Source: Bacillota bacterium
Lineage (GTDB): Bacteria > Bacillota > Clostridia > Christensenellales > Aristaeellaceae
Assembly (NCBI GenBank): GCA_023404715.1
Contig: JAEYAR010000162.1
Coordinates: 1-47,599 of the forward strand
Length of the DNA: 47,599 nucleotides
Direction: 5' to 3'
Shown: one piece after another, positions 8,198-15,939 of the stretch
How the letters are laid out: each line of letters begins with the position of its first letter
Position numbering within the stretch: position 1 is the stretch's first letter
The notes under the pieces: generated by a model
The model's input: only the letters and a program-made list of their open reading frames with translations
The model's database searches: none
Told to the model about the DNA's origin: nothing
Translations under genes and position numbers: made by a program

Positions 8198-9454
8198 TTA
8201 TCCTATTTCGTTTGCCGTCGGCGTCGCGTCCATCTGCTCTTTTACGACCTCGATCGCCTTTTGCAGCTGCATGTCCTTGTCGTGCGGAATGTTGTTGATC
8301 CCGTAACGCAGCTGCACATCCTCCGCCTGCTCCACCGCGACGTCGGGCTCGATGCCGGTGCCGTGAATACAGACCCCGGAGGGTGTAAAGTAGCGCGCGA
8401 CGGTCATCTGCATGCCGGCGCCGTCCGATTGAAAGGGGAAAACCGCCTGCATGATGCCCTTTCCAAACGTCTTTTCGCCTACCAGCAAGCCCACGCCGGA
8501 ATCCTTTACCGCGCCCGCGACGATCTCCGAGGCGCTCGCGCTGTAACCGTTGACCAGCACTGCCAGCGGCAAGCCCAGCATCTCTTCATCCGAGCGTTCC
8601 TCCGTGCGGTTGCCGTATCGGTCTTCGGTCGAAACGATGACGCCCTCCGGCAGCAGCACGTCTGCGATCTGCACCGCGTCGGTGACGAGCCCGCCGCCGT
8701 TGCTGCGCAGGTCCAAAATCATGCCCTTTGCGCCCTGCACCTCAAAATATGCGACCGCCTCTTTGAATCCCTGCACCGCATCGCCCATGAAGTCGTAGAC
8801 GATGACATACCCGATGCCGTCTTCCAGCATCTCATATTCGGCGTAGTTCATCTCGATTTGCGCGCGCTCGACGGGCAGGTCCATCGTCTCTTCCCCGCGC
8901 AGCACGGTGATCGTGACCTGCGTGCCCGGCGTGCCGCGCATCGCTGCGACCGCCTGGTTTTGCTCGTAGCCCGTATAGCCGACGCCGTCCACACCGATGA
9001 TCTTGTCGCCCGCCAGCACGCCCGCTTTTTCCGCCGGGCTATTTTTGAATACGCGGGTGACCGTCATCAAATAGTCGTTCAGGTCCACGATCAGCTGCGT
9101 GCCGATGCCCGCGTAAGTCCCCTCTACGCTCTCGTTCATCGATTCGTAGCTCTCCGGCGTATAATAGAAGGAATACGGGTCGTCCAGCCCGACCATCAGG
9201 CCGATCGCCGCGTACTCCAGCATCGCGTCCACGTCCGGCTCCTCGTAATACATCGCATCCACCATCTGCAGCATCGTATCAAGCCGGTCGAACCGCTTCA
9301 GACGGTCATATTCCTCCTGGGTAATCGTTACGGTCTGATCCTTGTTTTTCCGGGGGCCAAAGAGCAGCCCCGCCGCGGAAGCCGCCAGCGTCGCCGTGAC
9401 CAGCGCCGCCGTCACGGCGATCAGCGCCAAGCGTTTTACGTTTCTATATCGCAT
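8198..9454 (-). CDS. S41 family (CtpA/CtpB-type) C-terminal processing peptidase
   Basis: A 418-residue membrane-anchored or secreted serine protease. Residues 8-33 are hydrophobic (signal anchor); a PDZ domain spans about 105-195, with TYAGIGTQL marking its start. The peptidase core follows, with Ser307 in GYSASASE and Lys332 in TFGKG as the Ser/Lys dyad. CtpB-type proteases cut extracytoplasmic proteins and signal peptides such as SpoIVFA in Bacillus; the target here is unknown. AGAGG lies about 10 nt before the ATG. It starts 135 bp downstream of pucR, beyond that gene's terminator, and is probably a single-gene unit. Confidence 0.92.
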   Translation of the reverse strand: MRYRNVKRLALIAVTAALVTATLAASAAGLLFGPRKNKDQTVTITQEEYDRLKRFDRLDTMLQMVDAMYYEEPDVDAMLEYAAIGLMVGLDDPYSFYYTPESYESMNESVEGTYAGIGTQLIVDLNDYLMTVTRVFKNSPAEKAGVLAGDKIIGVDGVGYTGYEQNQAVAAMRGTPGTQVTITVLRGEETMDLPVERAQIEMNYAEYEMLEDGIGYVIVYDFMGDAVQGFKEAVAYFEVQGAKGMILDLRSNGGGLVTDAVQIADVLLPEGVIVSTEDRYGNRTEERSDEEMLGLPLAVLVNGYSASASEIVAGAVKDSGVGLLVGEKTFGKGIMQAVFPFQSDGAGMQMTVARYFTPSGVCIHGTGIEPDVAVEQAEDVQLRYGINNIPHDKDMQLQKAIEVVKEQMDATPTANEIG

Positions 9455-9542
9455 CCCGTTTCGGACCTCTTTCTATCGCATTTACCCATCAGACGCATCA
9501 GACCGCCTATTTCTTGCGGCCGCGTTAGCTCTTCCTATTTGA

Positions 9543-9575
9543 TAAAAGGGATTCCGGCGTTTAGCCGAAATCCCC
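9543..9575 (-). terminator. Terminator after the PucR-type regulator
   Basis: Minus strand: 11-bp stem (9564-9574 with 9548-9558, one G-U pair), 5-nt loop, then TTTTATC. Confidence 0.82.
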
Positions 9576-9588
9576 ATTCCGTCCTGGC

Positions 9589-10659
9589 TTAGTAGACGGG
9601 CCGCGGCTTATCCCTGCCGCTCTTGCCGAGCAGGAGCATCATCTTAAAGGTCACCGCATCGTCAAACTTGCGCAGGTCCAGCCCTGTTTGGCGCTGCACC
9701 TTGTCCAACCGGTAGACGAGCGTGTTGCGGTGGATGTACAGCTGGCGGGCCGTATCTGAAAGGTTCAAGTCCTTTGCGAAGAACATCTCAATGGTGTGCA
9801 GCATCTCCTCGTTGAACAGGCGAGCCGTCCGGCGGTTAAAGAGGATGCTGTGGTAACGCTGGCCGAGCTCGCGCGGGATGTCCATCAGGAAGCGCTCGAG
9901 CACGAGGTTGCGGTAGACGAAGATATGCATGTCCCCGCAGAACGTACGGCCGACCTCCACCGCGCGGCGCGATTCACGATAGGATTCGCCCAGCTCAGAA
10001 AGCAGATGCTTCGGTTCGCCGATGCCGACGATGCTGCTGTGGCCCAGCTCGTCCATCAGCATCTGGTCGATCGCCTCTGCGAGCTGATAGAGCTCTTCAA
10101 AGGACTCCACCTGCTCCATGCTCTTGAGGAGAACCACCGTATGACGGTCCATCTCGATCAGCAGGTCGCCGTTCGCGCGCGGCACCAATTCCTCAAGCTG
10201 CGCGAACGCCGTGTCGTTCTCCGTCTGCAACAGCTGGAAGACGAGCACGCAACGGTCCCGCTCCATCTCAATCTGGTGCTCATGCGCGAGCGCCTCGAGC
10301 TCAGAGCCCGTCAGTTCCTCGCGCAGCACGCGGCGATACACGTCATACCGGCTGGCAATCGGGGCCTCGCCGCGCCCCATCGATTGAATCATCGCGCCCG
10401 CGAGCAGGATACAGTCGTGCGTGGAGGCCCCCTGCGAATCCGCGCAGAGCACGAGCTCCGGCGTGATGCCGATCGTCAGGAACGTCTTGCCGTCGAACGC
10501 GACGGGCAGGCCCGGCTCCATAAACTCGGGCAGGTTCAGACGAACCTGCTGCTCCTCGGGCAAGAGCACATTTCCCTCATCGTCCAATAGCCAGATCGGC
10601 TGCATCAGCCGCGCCAATACCTGTTGAACCTGATTTAAAAAACGCTTTTCAGGTACCAT
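9589..10659 (-). CDS. PucR/CdaR-type transcriptional regulator
   Basis: A 356-residue protein ending in the PucR C-terminal helix-turn-helix: LNLSDTARQLYIHRNTLVYR and LDKVQRQTGLDLRKFDD are family hallmarks (about 300-340). The centre (about 130-250) fits the GGDEF-like region found in CdaR/PucR proteins. The N-terminal 110 residues look like a small sensor domain starting WLLDDEGNVLL. Such regulators activate catabolic genes for sugar diacids, purines or amino acids; the ligand cannot be told. ATG 10659 is preferred because GGAGAGGAG is 8 nt upstream, while ATG 10686 has none. The neighbouring MalK-type ATPase is a possible but unproven target. Confidence 0.85.
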   Translation of the reverse strand: MVPEKRFLNQVQQVLARLMQPIWLLDDEGNVLLPEEQQVRLNLPEFMEPGLPVAFDGKTFLTIGITPELVLCADSQGASTHDCILLAGAMIQSMGRGEAPIASRYDVYRRVLREELTGSELEALAHEHQIEMERDRCVLVFQLLQTENDTAFAQLEELVPRANGDLLIEMDRHTVVLLKSMEQVESFEELYQLAEAIDQMLMDELGHSSIVGIGEPKHLLSELGESYRESRRAVEVGRTFCGDMHIFVYRNLVLERFLMDIPRELGQRYHSILFNRRTARLFNEEMLHTIEMFFAKDLNLSDTARQLYIHRNTLVYRLDKVQRQTGLDLRKFDDAVTFKMMLLLGKSGRDKPRPVY

Positions 10660-10747
10660 GAGATTAACTCCTCTCCTTGCTTCCATATCATGACATTATC
10701 AGCAATATTCACTGAAACTCTTTATGGTTTAGCATCATACCTTTTCT

Positions 10748-10833
10748 ATTATAATCGATTTCCTCGAAATATGCTAGAGGCATATGACCAATTCCAATCT
10801 TTTTGGCGCGATAACACCGTTATGATTTGGCGC
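10748..10833 (-). promoter_or_regulatory. pucR upstream region: -10 box and duplicated TTTGGCGC element
   Basis: Minus strand -10 TATAAT at 10748-10753; no convincing -35. Upstream, on the plus strand, two identical TTTGGCGC octamers (10802-10809 and 10826-10833) flank the inverted repeat ATAAC-ACC-GTTAT (10811-10823). This looks like a compound operator, perhaps for autoregulation. The 10687-10860 gap holds no gene. Confidence 0.5.
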
Positions 10834-10859
10834 TTTTGTCGATTATAGTCAAAAACGCA

Positions 10860-10894
10860 CAAAAAGAGGGCCGCAAGCAAAACTTGCCGCCCTC
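10860..10894 (-). terminator. Terminator after the MalK-type ATPase
   Basis: Minus strand: 12-bp stem (10883-10894 with 10866-10877, one mismatch), loop TTTTG, then TTTTTG. Confidence 0.88.
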
Positions 10895-10904
10895 GGATTA
10901 TGCC

Positions 10905-12026
10905 TTAGCGAGAGACGATCGTCACTTCGGTGTCCTTGTCGAAGAACTGCAGACGGTTTGCATCAAAGGCGATCTTGATCGTGTCGCCGGTGCGGGCCGT
11001 CGAGCGCGGGTCGACGCGGGCGATGATGTTCTCGTCCTTGCCGGAGGTCTTCAGGTACAGATAGGTCTCAGAGCCCATCAGCTCAACAACCTCGACCTTC
11101 GCATCGATCACGCTGGTCTCGGAATTGGCGATGAAAACTTCTTCATCGTGGATGTTCTCAGGACGGATGCCCATGTAAACTTCCTTGGAGATGTAGCTCT
11201 CGTCGATGAACTTGGAGATCTTGCTGACCGGAACCTTGACCTTGTTGTCGCCGAACTTCGCCCAGACGCCGTCCGCCTGCTTTTCGAGCTTAACGGTAAA
11301 GAAGTTCATCTGCGGGCTGCCGATAAAGGAAGCGACGAACAGATTGCACGGATAATCGTACAGGTTCTGCGGCGTGTCGACCTGCTGGATGAAGCCGTCC
11401 TTCATGACGACGATGCGCGACGCCATGGTCATGGCTTCCGTCTGGTCGTGGGTAACATAGATGAACGTCGTCTGCAGGCGCTGATGCAGCTTGGTAATCT
11501 CCGTACGCATCGCAACGCGCAGCTTGGCGTCCAGGTTGGAGAGCGGTTCGTCGAAGAGGAAGACCTTCGGGTCGCGAACGATGGCGCGTCCGAGCGCAAC
11601 GCGCTGGCGCTGACCGCCGGACAGAGCCTTCGGCTTACGGTTGAGCAGGTGTTCGATGTCGAGGATCTTCGCCGCTTCGTGCACGAGCTTATCGATTTCC
11701 GCCTTCGGCTTCTTGCGCAGTTTCAGGCCGAACGCCATGTTGTCATACACGGTCATGTGCGGATAAAGGGCGTAGTTCTGGAAAACCATCGCGATGTCGC
11801 GATCCTTCGGAGCCACGTCGTTTACGAGCTTTTCGCCGATGTACAGCTCGCCGTCAGAGATTTCTTCCAGACCTGCGACCATGCGCAGCGTCGTGGACTT
11901 ACCGCAGCCGGACGGGCCGACGAGAACGATAAACTCCTTGTCTTCAATGTCCAAGCAGAAGTCGCTCACTGCCGTTACATTGCCGGAATAGATCTTGTAG
12001 ATGTGCTTCAAAGATACGCTTGCCAT
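10905..12026 (-). CDS. MalK/UgpC/MsmX-type carbohydrate ABC transporter ATPase
   Basis: A 373-residue ATPase: Walker A GPSGCGKST (37-45), signature ALSGGQRQR, Walker B VFLFDEPLSNLD, H-loop THDQTEAMTMA, and a C-terminal regulatory TOBE/OB region (about 240-373) with MGIRPENI. These ATPases energise CUT1 sugar importers. No binding protein or permease is adjacent, so it is probably a shared orphan ATPase like Bacillus MsmX serving several sugar importers. AAGGGGGAT precedes the ATG. It has its own promoter and terminator, and its base composition is less GC-rich than its neighbours, consistent with high expression. Confidence 0.92.
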   Translation of the reverse strand: MASVSLKHIYKIYSGNVTAVSDFCLDIEDKEFIVLVGPSGCGKSTTLRMVAGLEEISDGELYIGEKLVNDVAPKDRDIAMVFQNYALYPHMTVYDNMAFGLKLRKKPKAEIDKLVHEAAKILDIEHLLNRKPKALSGGQRQRVALGRAIVRDPKVFLFDEPLSNLDAKLRVAMRTEITKLHQRLQTTFIYVTHDQTEAMTMASRIVVMKDGFIQQVDTPQNLYDYPCNLFVASFIGSPQMNFFTVKLEKQADGVWAKFGDNKVKVPVSKISKFIDESYISKEVYMGIRPENIHDEEVFIANSETSVIDAKVEVVELMGSETYLYLKTSGKDENIIARVDPRSTARTGDTIKIAFDANRLQFFDKDTEVTIVSR

Positions 12027-12107
12027 CAGAGATCCCCCTTACTAAATATTGAGTTGTGGTCTACGGGCAAACTGGGTTGGGCTTGACTGCCAACCTCATT
12101 TGCCACC

Positions 12108-12136
12108 ATTATACCGGTTTATGTTGCGAACGTAAA
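12108..12136 (-). promoter_or_regulatory. malK promoter
   Basis: Minus strand: -35 TTTACG (12131-12136), 17-nt spacer, -10 TATAAT (12108-12113). The leader to the ATG is about 75 nt. Confidence 0.72.
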
Positions 12137-12145
12137 TTGCTTAAA

Positions 12146-12203
12146 TACACAAAGTTAATCCAATCCCTTTGTGTAGTCTCCATCACAATTTTGTCACAAT
12201 TTT
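12146..12203. promoter_or_regulatory. Candidate operators upstream of malK: 9-bp inverted repeat and 11-bp direct repeat
   Basis: A perfect inverted repeat TACACAAAG (12146-12154) / CTTTGTGTA (12167-12175) with a 12-nt gap sits 10 bp upstream of the malK -35. Eight bp further is a direct repeat of TCACAATTTT (12183-12192 and 12194-12203) at an 11-bp period. The placement fits activator or repressor sites. The rest of 12204-12446 holds only the palindrome at 12378. Confidence 0.55.
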
Positions 12204-12377
12204 TCACGGTTCTGTCCTGTTTCCGTCCGTTTTATACCACAATCCAATCTTGCCCCGCCATATCTCCCGATTCCTTCGTTTTTCGCTCATTCTCTTCGTT
12301 TTTCACCGGCAACGAAATCGTGCTTGCCAGAATGTGAATTTTTATGTTATCCATCCTTCATTTTCAAGCCAGCCATT

Positions 12378-12403
12378 CCCATGCGTAAACGTTATCGCAT
12401 GGG
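12378..12403. repeat. 26-bp near-perfect palindrome
   Basis: Arms CCCATGCG (12378-12385) and CGCATGGG (12396-12403) surround a centre TAAACGTTAT whose core AACGTT is self-complementary. Only two base-pair positions break symmetry. The central CG resembles LacI-family operators. It could instead be a weak end-of-transcript hairpin for the permease gene, but no T-run follows. Confidence 0.5.
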
Positions 12404-12446
12404 CCCCGCCTGCATTTCCATGTTTACTGCTTCATCAAAGAAATAC

Positions 12447-13613
12447 CTACATTTCATCATTGCGCAGCGCTTCTACCGGCATCAGGCGCGATGCGCGCAG
12501 CGCCGGATACACACCAAAGAAGAGTCCTATTGTACCGGAAAAGCCGATTGCGGCCGCCAGTGTCCGCAGGGAGGCGTAGATCGAAATGCCGATGAGCTGC
12601 GACGCGCCGACGATCAGCACGCTGCCCGCCGCCATGCCCAGCATGCCTCCCAGTAGCGCGTAGGAGACCGCCTCCGCCAGAAACTGCAAAAGAATCGTCC
12701 TGCCCGTCGCTCCCAGCGCCTTCATCAGGCCGATTTCGCGTCTGCGCTCCCGCACGCATACGAGCATGATGTTCATGACGCCGATGCCGCCGACCAGCAT
12801 ACAGATCATCGCCACGCATGACATGACGAGCAGAAAGATCTGCAAAATCCTGCGCGCAGCCGCCATTTCCGCCTCCAGCGTCATGGCCTCGTACCCGTTG
12901 CCATAACGGCGCGTCAGGATATTTTCCGCCCGCTGCGCCACGGCTGAAATGTCCCTGGATGCATCGACCGACAGCACCAGCTCGTCTACGCGGCTGCCGT
13001 ACAGCGTTTCAAACACGGTAATGGGGATGTACGCCTTGCCCGTGCTCGCCGCGATGACGCGCTCCGACGTGTCGGGGCCGATGACCCCGACCACGGCAAA
13101 GCGCCTGCCGGCGATGTCGATCGTCTGCCCCACGGCTTCCCCCGATCCGAATAGCCGCGCCTTGGCCGCAGCGTCGATTACCGCGACCGCCCGCGTATTT
13201 TCCACGTCCCGCGCGAGCAAAAAGCGGCCGCTTTGCATCTGCACCTTCTCGATGTCTCCCATCTGCGCGTCGCAGCCCGTCAGCTTTACGGGCATCGTCG
13301 CGTCCGCCTTGGTGGCATACGCGGTCTGATACGCGCAAGCGCTGACGGCTACCTGCTCAATCCCCCGCTCGATCAGCCCCGCATCCTGGCGGCGCAGCGC
13401 GGCGCCCTCCTGCGCCTGGGCGTGCACCCAGGCCCGCCCTACGCCGATGCGCCCCAGCTCTGTTTCGACCTCGCGCTGCCCCGCATCGCCGATGGCCGTG
13501 ATGGCGACGATCGCCCCGATCCCGATGGATAGGCCCAGCACCGTCAGGATCGAGCGCACGGGCGTTTGAAAGATGCTTTTGAGCGATAGCCCCAGCACAT
13601 CCCGAAGTCGCAT
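12447..13613 (-). CDS. MacB/FtsX-type ABC transporter permease
   Basis: A 388-residue protein with the MacB layout. One N-terminal membrane segment (about 22-43, ILTVLGLSIGIGAIVAI) is followed by a large extracytoplasmic MacB_PCD domain (about 45-260), then three C-terminal membrane segments. The FtsX signature is around 270-300 and the closing motif PALRASRLMPVEALRNDEM is present. It starts in a 1-nt overlap with the adaptor gene stop (TAATG). MacB-like exporters need an ATPase; none is encoded next to it, so it must borrow one or the pair is incomplete. The cargo could be an antibiotic peptide or a surface signal, unknown. Confidence 0.87.
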   Translation of the reverse strand: MRLRDVLGLSLKSIFQTPVRSILTVLGLSIGIGAIVAITAIGDAGQREVETELGRIGVGRAWVHAQAQEGAALRRQDAGLIERGIEQVAVSACAYQTAYATKADATMPVKLTGCDAQMGDIEKVQMQSGRFLLARDVENTRAVAVIDAAAKARLFGSGEAVGQTIDIAGRRFAVVGVIGPDTSERVIAASTGKAYIPITVFETLYGSRVDELVLSVDASRDISAVAQRAENILTRRYGNGYEAMTLEAEMAAARRILQIFLLVMSCVAMICMLVGGIGVMNIMLVCVRERRREIGLMKALGATGRTILLQFLAEAVSYALLGGMLGMAAGSVLIVGASQLIGISIYASLRTLAAAIGFSGTIGLFFGVYPALRASRLMPVEALRNDEM

Positions 13614-14596
13614 TACGGCCCCACCGCCTTTACATACCGGCCCGCCTCAAGCTCTCCATTCGCATCCGTCGCCACCGTAAGGGTCCGCGGGGCGTTCAGT
13701 ACCTCGATCCCAAAGTCGTCCTGCAGCCCCGTCTTGAGCTTCAGCGGCCATACGCGCTCCTCGTAGATCTGCCATACGCTCTGTTCGTCGTCGCCGAAGG
13801 CCTCTACCGGCAATACGAGCGCATGGGCGCTTGATGCGCGGACGATCTGCACGTCCACCCGCGAACCCACGGGCAGGTCGATCTCCTCGTCCGGTATCAC
13901 CTCCACATCCGCAAGGCTTACACCGTCTACGCGCGCCATCGGCAGGCCGACGGAGGCCACGCGGCCCGTCCCGATGATCTTGTCGTCGCGCAGCAGCCGC
14001 ACCGGCAGCCCCACCCGTAGCCTCGCCGCGTCACGTTCCCCTACCTGCATGGATACGCACTGCTGCGCCCCCGCAAGCGTAAGCGCCGGCGTTCCGGCGA
14101 GCAGCACCTCGCCGCTTTTGACATGGGTGTATAGCACCTGCGAATCCTGCTGCGCACGGATGGTCAGCGCCGCCATCTGGGCGGCGAGCGCTTCCACCTC
14201 GTCCGCCGCCGCCTCCTGCTGCGCCGCCGCCAGCGAATTCGCCGCATCGCTTCCAAATGTTTGGATCGCGGCGCTCTGCGCGCGGCGCACCCCTTGCTGC
14301 AGCTGCGTCTCCAGCAGCGAGCCGTCCAGGCGCAGCAGGGCCTGCCCCGCTTGAACCCATTGCCCGGCTTCTACGTACAGCTCCGCCACCCGTCCGCCCG
14401 TCTGACTCGCCACCGAGCAGGTATCCTGCCGTCCGATTACGCCGCTGCCCACGACGCAATCCTCGATCGTCCGGCGCGTGAGCTGCGCCGTTTTCACCTT
14501 GACCGCCTGTTCGCGCGGCCAGAACAGCATCGTCAGCACCGCGCATGCGGTAACGACGAGCAGGCCGCGCGTCATCCATTCCTTATGCAAATTCAT
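13613..14596 (-). CDS. HlyD/MacA-type membrane-fusion adaptor of an ABC exporter
   Basis: About 327 residues: one N-terminal membrane anchor (LLVVTACAVLTMLFW), then a biotinyl-lipoyl-like hairpin beginning with TIEDCVVGSGVIG and GGRVAELYVEAGQWVQAGQ, a short alanine-rich coiled coil (about 95-150), and beta-barrel domains. Such proteins link FtsX-type permeases to the envelope. The start is uncertain: ATG 14596 has GGGAGG only about 4 nt away, ATG 14575 has AAGGA 4-5 nt upstream, and ATG 14614 has none. Co-transcribed with the MacB-like permease. Confidence 0.82.
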   Translation of the reverse strand: MNLHKEWMTRGLLVVTACAVLTMLFWPREQAVKVKTAQLTRRTIEDCVVGSGVIGRQDTCSVASQTGGRVAELYVEAGQWVQAGQALLRLDGSLLETQLQQGVRRAQSAAIQTFGSDAANSLAAAQQEAAADEVEALAAQMAALTIRAQQDSQVLYTHVKSGEVLLAGTPALTLAGAQQCVSMQVGERDAARLRVGLPVRLLRDDKIIGTGRVASVGLPMARVDGVSLADVEVIPDEEIDLPVGSRVDVQIVRASSAHALVLPVEAFGDDEQSVWQIYEERVWPLKLKTGLQDDFGIEVLNAPRTLTVATDANGELEAGRYVKAVGP

Positions 14597-14687
14597 CACC
14601 CTCCCGCATCGCATTTTTATTCTGCCGGTGCGCGCGGCGATTATCCCAATGCATCCCCTTTAAGAAATGGAAGCGCAAAAGGCGCAT

Positions 14688-14717
14688 AAAAACGGCCGCG
14701 ATTCATACCGCGGCCGT
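14688..14717 (-). terminator. Terminator after queH
   Basis: Minus strand: perfect 9-bp stem (14709-14717 with 14692-14700), 8-nt loop, then TTTTTAT. Confidence 0.87.
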
Positions 14718-14743
14718 CTCAGGGTGCTTCCCTTGTGAAGCGC

Positions 14744-15835
14744 CTATTCCTTTTCCTCATTTTTCGCGATGAGCCGGTCGCAGTCTGATGCCGGATAGCC
14801 GAGCAGCGCGCCAAAGCGCAATGCGATCTGCTTCCTCGCATCGCCGTCGTAGCTCCCCGCCGCGATCAGCGCCCGCTTTTCGCGCTTGAGCGCCTGATAG
14901 TTCGCCATCGTGTCCGCCTCGCGGTAAAAAAGGATGTTGTGCTTTCCCCGGTTCATCGAAAGCGGAAACAGGTCGGTCAGCAGCGGCTCATCCTCCGCCG
15001 CGTATAGAATCCCGTATTGACGGCAAATCTCCTCGCAAAACGGGAGGAATGCGTCGCGCTCCTTAGCCGTATCGCAGGGATGGGCGAGCGCAAGGCGCTT
15101 GAGCCCGGCGCGCACCATCTCGCAGAAGCAGTCGATCGCGCCGCAGCGATACGAATACCGGTCGATTTCCCCTATCATATCCGATGCTCCTCTCTGCAAA
15201 CCGTCTGTGCGTTCCCCGGCATTCGTCCCCCGTAGACGTTTGGAGTAAACGCAGCCACAGTAATCCTGTCTGTAAAGCCCGTATTGGCGCGACAGTTCGA
15301 TAGAACGCCTGTATCCGTCCCTCTTCTTAAAATCAGAATACAGGTAACGTATGTCGTATTTTCGGCCCATCTCTTCGCCGACGGCGCACAGCAACGCCGC
15401 GTCCTTGTGCGGGCTGATGGAGAGCGTCGTCGTAAAGAATTCAGCCCCGATGCGCTTGGCCTCTTTCGCCGCAGCGCTAAGGCGTAGGCGAAAGCAACGC
15501 GCGCAGCGCGCGCCCCCCTCCGGCTCGTCCTCGAGCCCCGCCGCCAGCGTCTCAAACTTTTCCGGCTCGTAGGCGCCGTCCGTCACGGCGACCGCATCCT
15601 GCAGGCCCATATCGTCAACCAGCCGGTGCACCTCGCAAAGGCGGCGCTCGTACTCCTCCGCCGGAGCGATGTTGGGGTTGTAATAAAACAGGCGGATGTC
15701 GAATAGCCCGCTCAGGTATTCGAGCACATAGCTGCTGCAAGGCGCGCAGCACGCGTGGAGCAGCAACACGGGCCGCCTGCCCTTCAGCGTTTGCAGCGTC
15801 TCCTCCAGCTTCTTCTGGTAATTGATCTTGGGCAT
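14744..15835 (-). CDS. queH: Epoxyqueuosine reductase QueH with an extra C-terminal domain
   Basis: A 363-residue protein. Residues 1-205 are QueH (DUF208), the non-cobalamin enzyme that reduces epoxyqueuosine to queuosine in tRNA. The cysteine pattern is complete: HACCAPC (Cys29, 30, 33), CARC (111, 114) and DYCGC (193, 195), which bind the iron-sulfur and iron centres. QueH alone is usually around 180-220 residues; residues about 222-363 are an added domain with cysteines 231, 236 and 238 (YRCGAIDCFCE) that I do not recognise. No gap, stop or compositional change separates the two parts. A ribosome binding site AAGGTGG precedes the ATG. Confidence 0.88.
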   Translation of the reverse strand: MPKINYQKKLEETLQTLKGRRPVLLLHACCAPCSSYVLEYLSGLFDIRLFYYNPNIAPAEEYERRLCEVHRLVDDMGLQDAVAVTDGAYEPEKFETLAAGLEDEPEGGARCARCFRLRLSAAAKEAKRIGAEFFTTTLSISPHKDAALLCAVGEEMGRKYDIRYLYSDFKKRDGYRRSIELSRQYGLYRQDYCGCVYSKRLRGTNAGERTDGLQRGASDMIGEIDRYSYRCGAIDCFCEMVRAGLKRLALAHPCDTAKERDAFLPFCEEICRQYGILYAAEDEPLLTDLFPLSMNRGKHNILFYREADTMANYQALKREKRALIAAGSYDGDARKQIALRFGALLGYPASDCDRLIAKNEEKE

Positions 15836-15882
15836 GCGCCTTCCACCTTTATGGAGAAAATTGATTTCTTTTCACTGCCAGC

Positions 15883-15911
15883 AGTATAGCATAAGCGCGC
15901 CGTGCATTCAA
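15883..15911 (-). promoter_or_regulatory. queH promoter
   Basis: Minus strand: -35 TTGAAT (15906-15911), 17-nt spacer ending TGC, -10 TATACT (15883-15888). Confidence 0.7.
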
Positions 15912-15939
15912 CCCGTAACCGCAGTACGCATGCTGCGCC

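Noticed and set aside
8261..9592. 443-codon plus-strand frame opposite the S41 peptidase
   Set aside because: Exact antisense shadow of a gene with clear catalytic motifs; composition (Arg, His, Asp, Val rich) is typical of GC-rich shadows.
10802..10833. Possible sigma-54 promoter (TTTGGCGC resembling a -24 element)
   Set aside because: No matching TTGCW element at -12, and PucR-type regulators do not need sigma-54.
10827..12086. 419-codon plus-strand frame opposite malK
   Set aside because: Antisense shadow of a highly conserved ATPase; no ribosome binding site and no recognisable motif.
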